In this document: positions 5,877 through 7,286 of the stretch, one piece after another
Layout: every line of letters begins with the position of its first letter
Position numbering within the stretch: position 1 is the first letter of the stretch
From: Actinomycetes bacterium
Lineage (GTDB): Bacteria; Actinomycetota; Acidimicrobiia; Spongiisociales; UBA5794
Length of the DNA stretch: 7,286 nt
Assembly: GCA_024640745.1 (NCBI GenBank)
Contig: JAHEEL010000119.1
Location: forward strand, 1 to 7,286
Direction of reading: 5' to 3'
Program-made: the position numbers and the translations under genes
The notes under the pieces: model-generated
The model's input: only the letters and a program-made list of their open reading frames with translations
Database searches by the model: none
Told to the model about the DNA's origin: nothing

Positions 5877-6312
5877 CCTCGATCCGGCCGCGCGATACCG
5901 ACCGGTTCCGGACGAACGGCCGATCGAAGCGATCATCGGGAAGAACATCGCGAAACGGGGCCTCTTCGTCGCCCCGGTGCTCGCCGTGATCTTCGGCATC
6001 CTGCAGGGGTGGCCGGGCGTCGTCGCGGCCCTCGTCGGCGTGGCGATCGTGATCGGGAACTTCCTCCTCGGCGGACACATCATGGCCCGGGCCGCACGTG
6101 TGTCCATGAGCTTGTATCATGCCGCCGCCCTCTTCGGATTCCTGATCCGATTGGGTCTCATCACGGCGTCGATGCTGATCATCGCCAACGTGACCGACCT
6201 CGATCGGATGGCCCTGGGTATCTCGGTGGTGGTGAGCTATCTGGTGCTGCTGTCCTGGGAGGCGGTGGCGGTGATCAACGGCGCGGAAAGGGACTTGGAG
6301 TGGAGCAACTGA
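5866..6312 (+). CDS. atpI: AtpI-like protein (ATP synthase protein I family)
   Basis: A 148-residue protein with a polar N-terminus (about 1-30) and four predicted helices (about 32-48, 51-70, 83-107, 114-138), ending in a short charged tail. It lies directly before subunit a, the standard position of AtpI, a non-stoichiometric F0 accessory protein implicated in c-ring assembly. Sequence of this family is weakly conserved, so the call rests on topology and operon position. ATG 5866 is preferred over the in-frame TTG 5839 because GAGGGA (5853-5858) sits 7 nt before the ATG. It overlaps the previous gene by 11 bp and the next by 13 bp. Confidence 0.75.
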   Translation: MASDLDPAARYRPVPDERPIEAIIGKNIAKRGLFVAPVLAVIFGILQGWPGVVAALVGVAIVIGNFLLGGHIMARAARVSMSLYHAAALFGFLIRLGLITASMLIIANVTDLDRMALGISVVVSYLVLLSWEAVAVINGAERDLEWSN

Positions 6313-7118
6313 TCCTGGCCGTCGGGGAGTGCGATCCCGCAAACGACATCATCTGTCGGCCGGAAAACGTCATCGAGCTGTTCGAGTTCAGCGACCCGCT
6401 CTTCACCATCGGTCCACTCGGCTTCACCCGCACGGTCATTCTGATCTTCCTGGCCATGTTCATCGTGCTCGCGCTCCTCTACTTCGGGCTTCGCGGCAAG
6501 GGGCTCGTCCCGTCGAAGTTCGGTGTCGCGATCGAGAGCCTGGTCGTGTTCGTTCGTGACGAGATCGCCGTCGGCATCATCGGCCCCGACGGCATCAAGT
6601 ACTACCCGTGGCTGCTGTCGATCTTCCTCTTCATCCTCGTCGGCAACGCATTCGAAGTGACGCCACTGATCAATTTCCCGATCACGTCGCGAATGGCGAT
6701 CCCGCTCGGATTGTCGCTGCTGACGTGGGTGATCTTCGTGTTTGTGGGGTTCAAGAAGAACGGTCTGCGCTACGTCGGCGACCTCATCTGGCCGACGTCG
6801 GTGCCGCTGGCGCTGCGTCCGCTGGTCGGCCTGATCGAGTTCGTATCGACGTTCATCCTTCGCCCGATCACGCTCGCCGTTCGACTCTTTGCCAACTTGG
6901 TCGCCGGTCACCTCATGCTGACGCTGCTGCTCGTCTCCGGATGGGTGTTCATGTCGAGCGTCGGCGATATCGGACTCCGGGCGCTGATCGGCATCCCGTG
7001 GTACGTCTTCGGCCTCGGCATCTATCTGTTCGAGGTCGTGGTCATCATCCTGCAGGCGTACATCTTCACGCTGTTGTCTGCGGTGTACGTCCAAACGTCT
7101 GTTCACCCTGAGCACTGA
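6300..7118 (+). CDS. atpB: F1F0 ATP synthase subunit a
   Basis: A 272-residue polytopic membrane protein, the stator half-channel subunit that carries protons to and from the c-ring. The core RPITLAVRLFANLVAGHLM (188-206) contains the essential arginine R195 (R210 in E. coli) and N199. LFEVVVIILQAYIF (243-256) carries E245 and Q252. H204 and E245 occupy the places of E219 and H245 in E. coli, the swapped arrangement also seen in mitochondrial subunit a. Other conserved parts are FLFILVGNAFEVTPL (109-123) and LIEFVSTFILRP (178-189). The GTG start at 6300 has an SD (AAAGGGA, 6287-6293) at 6 nt and overlaps the upstream gene by 13 bp. The frame is open further upstream, but those codons lie inside the AtpI-like gene and encode arginine-rich sequence. 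The N-terminal segment has two cysteines (C11, C19). Confidence 0.97.
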   Translation: MEQLILAVGECDPANDIICRPENVIELFEFSDPLFTIGPLGFTRTVILIFLAMFIVLALLYFGLRGKGLVPSKFGVAIESLVVFVRDEIAVGIIGPDGIKYYPWLLSIFLFILVGNAFEVTPLINFPITSRMAIPLGLSLLTWVIFVFVGFKKNGLRYVGDLIWPTSVPLALRPLVGLIEFVSTFILRPITLAVRLFANLVAGHLMLTLLLVSGWVFMSSVGDIGLRALIGIPWYVFGLGIYLFEVVVIILQAYIFTLLSAVYVQTSVHPEH

Positions 7119-7120
7119 GT

Positions 7121-7127
7121 AGGAGGA
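7121..7127 (+). promoter_or_regulatory. Strong Shine-Dalgarno of atpE
   Basis: AGGAGGA, a near-perfect anti-16S match, ends 10 nt before the atpE ATG in the 19-bp gap after atpB. It is the strongest SD in the window, in keeping with the need to make many c subunits per complex. Confidence 0.8.
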
Positions 7128-7137
7128 AAGGCAAACA

Positions 7138-7286
7138 ATGGAAGAAATCAAGGGTGCGATCGCACTGGTCGGCTACGGCCTCGCCGCAGTCGGGCCGGGC
7201 ATCGGCATCGGCATCGTGGTGGGCAACGCCATCACGGCGATGGCCCGTCAGCCCGAAGCCGCCGGCATGGTGAGAACCACGATGTT
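7138..7286 (+). CDS. atpE: F1F0 ATP synthase subunit c, N-terminal part
   Basis: The first 49 residues of the c-ring subunit, cut by the right edge. Helix 1 has the glycine-rich packing motif GPGIGIGIVVGN (19-30), followed by the cytoplasmic loop ARQPEA (36-41) that contacts the central stalk, then AAGMVRTTM at the start of helix 2. The ion-binding carboxylate of helix 2 is outside the window. At the place where sodium-type c subunits carry Gln (GPGVGQG), this protein has Ile (I24), which points to proton coupling. It starts 19 bp after atpB and belongs to the same operon. Confidence 0.96.
   Translation, partial: MEEIKGAIALVGYGLAAVGPGIGIGIVVGNAITAMARQPEAAGMVRTTM

Noticed and set aside
6009..6299. 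97-codon upstream extension of the atpB frame
   Set aside because: It lies within the AtpI-like gene and encodes arginine-rich non-family sequence; GTG 6300 has an SD at 6 nt.
6237..7151. Long 304-residue minus-strand open frame across atpB
   Set aside because: It is antisense to a clear subunit a gene, and its product is an extremely charged Asp/Arg/Gln/His-rich string typical of a GC-rich shadow frame.

Overview
The window is GC-rich bacterial DNA with every recognisable gene on the plus strand. Gene content and style fit a high-GC Actinomycetota bacterium, possibly Acidimicrobiia: GTG starts, a TANNNT-type -10 box, an actinobacterial-looking F0 operon and a serine hydroxymethyltransferase next to it. 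The placement is an inference, because no rRNA or other decisive marker is present.

Bases 1-4078 hold a tandem array of at least three paralogous envelope enzymes of the alkaline phosphatase/sulfatase superfamily, built like LtaS (lipoteichoic acid synthase) with five membrane helices and an extracytoplasmic catalytic domain. The first is cut by the left edge (1-353); the other two are complete (403-2019, 538 aa; 2465-4078, 537 aa). Both complete copies keep the metal-binding Asp, a probable Thr nucleophile, two His and the DHG motif, plus six cysteines at matching positions. A 61-residue single-helix protein with a YLDPG N-terminus (2046-2231) lies between copies two and three. The substrate of the enzymes cannot be read from sequence.

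The most unusual signal is upstream of the two complete enzymes. Neither has a Shine-Dalgarno of its own. Each is preceded by a purine-rich SD, a 6-nt spacer and an eight-codon GTG-initiated micro-ORF (380-406 and 2442-2468). Each micro-ORF ends in a TGA that overlaps the enzyme's ATG as ATGA. The micro-ORFs have the same length and share the opening GTG-NTC-GAC. This looks like a retained translational-coupling leader.

Bases 4079-4211 are intergenic, with a possible hairpin and a weak -10 box. Then comes glyA (4212-5474), serine hydroxymethyltransferase. A plausible promoter (5537-5565) and leader hairpin precede the F1F0 ATP synthase operon: an AtpZ-like protein, an AtpI-like protein, atpB (subunit a) and the start of atpE (subunit c, cut by the right edge). 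The first three overlap one another, as expected for a coupled operon. Subunit features visible here suggest a proton-driven enzyme. No mobile element, tRNA, rRNA or CRISPR array was seen.
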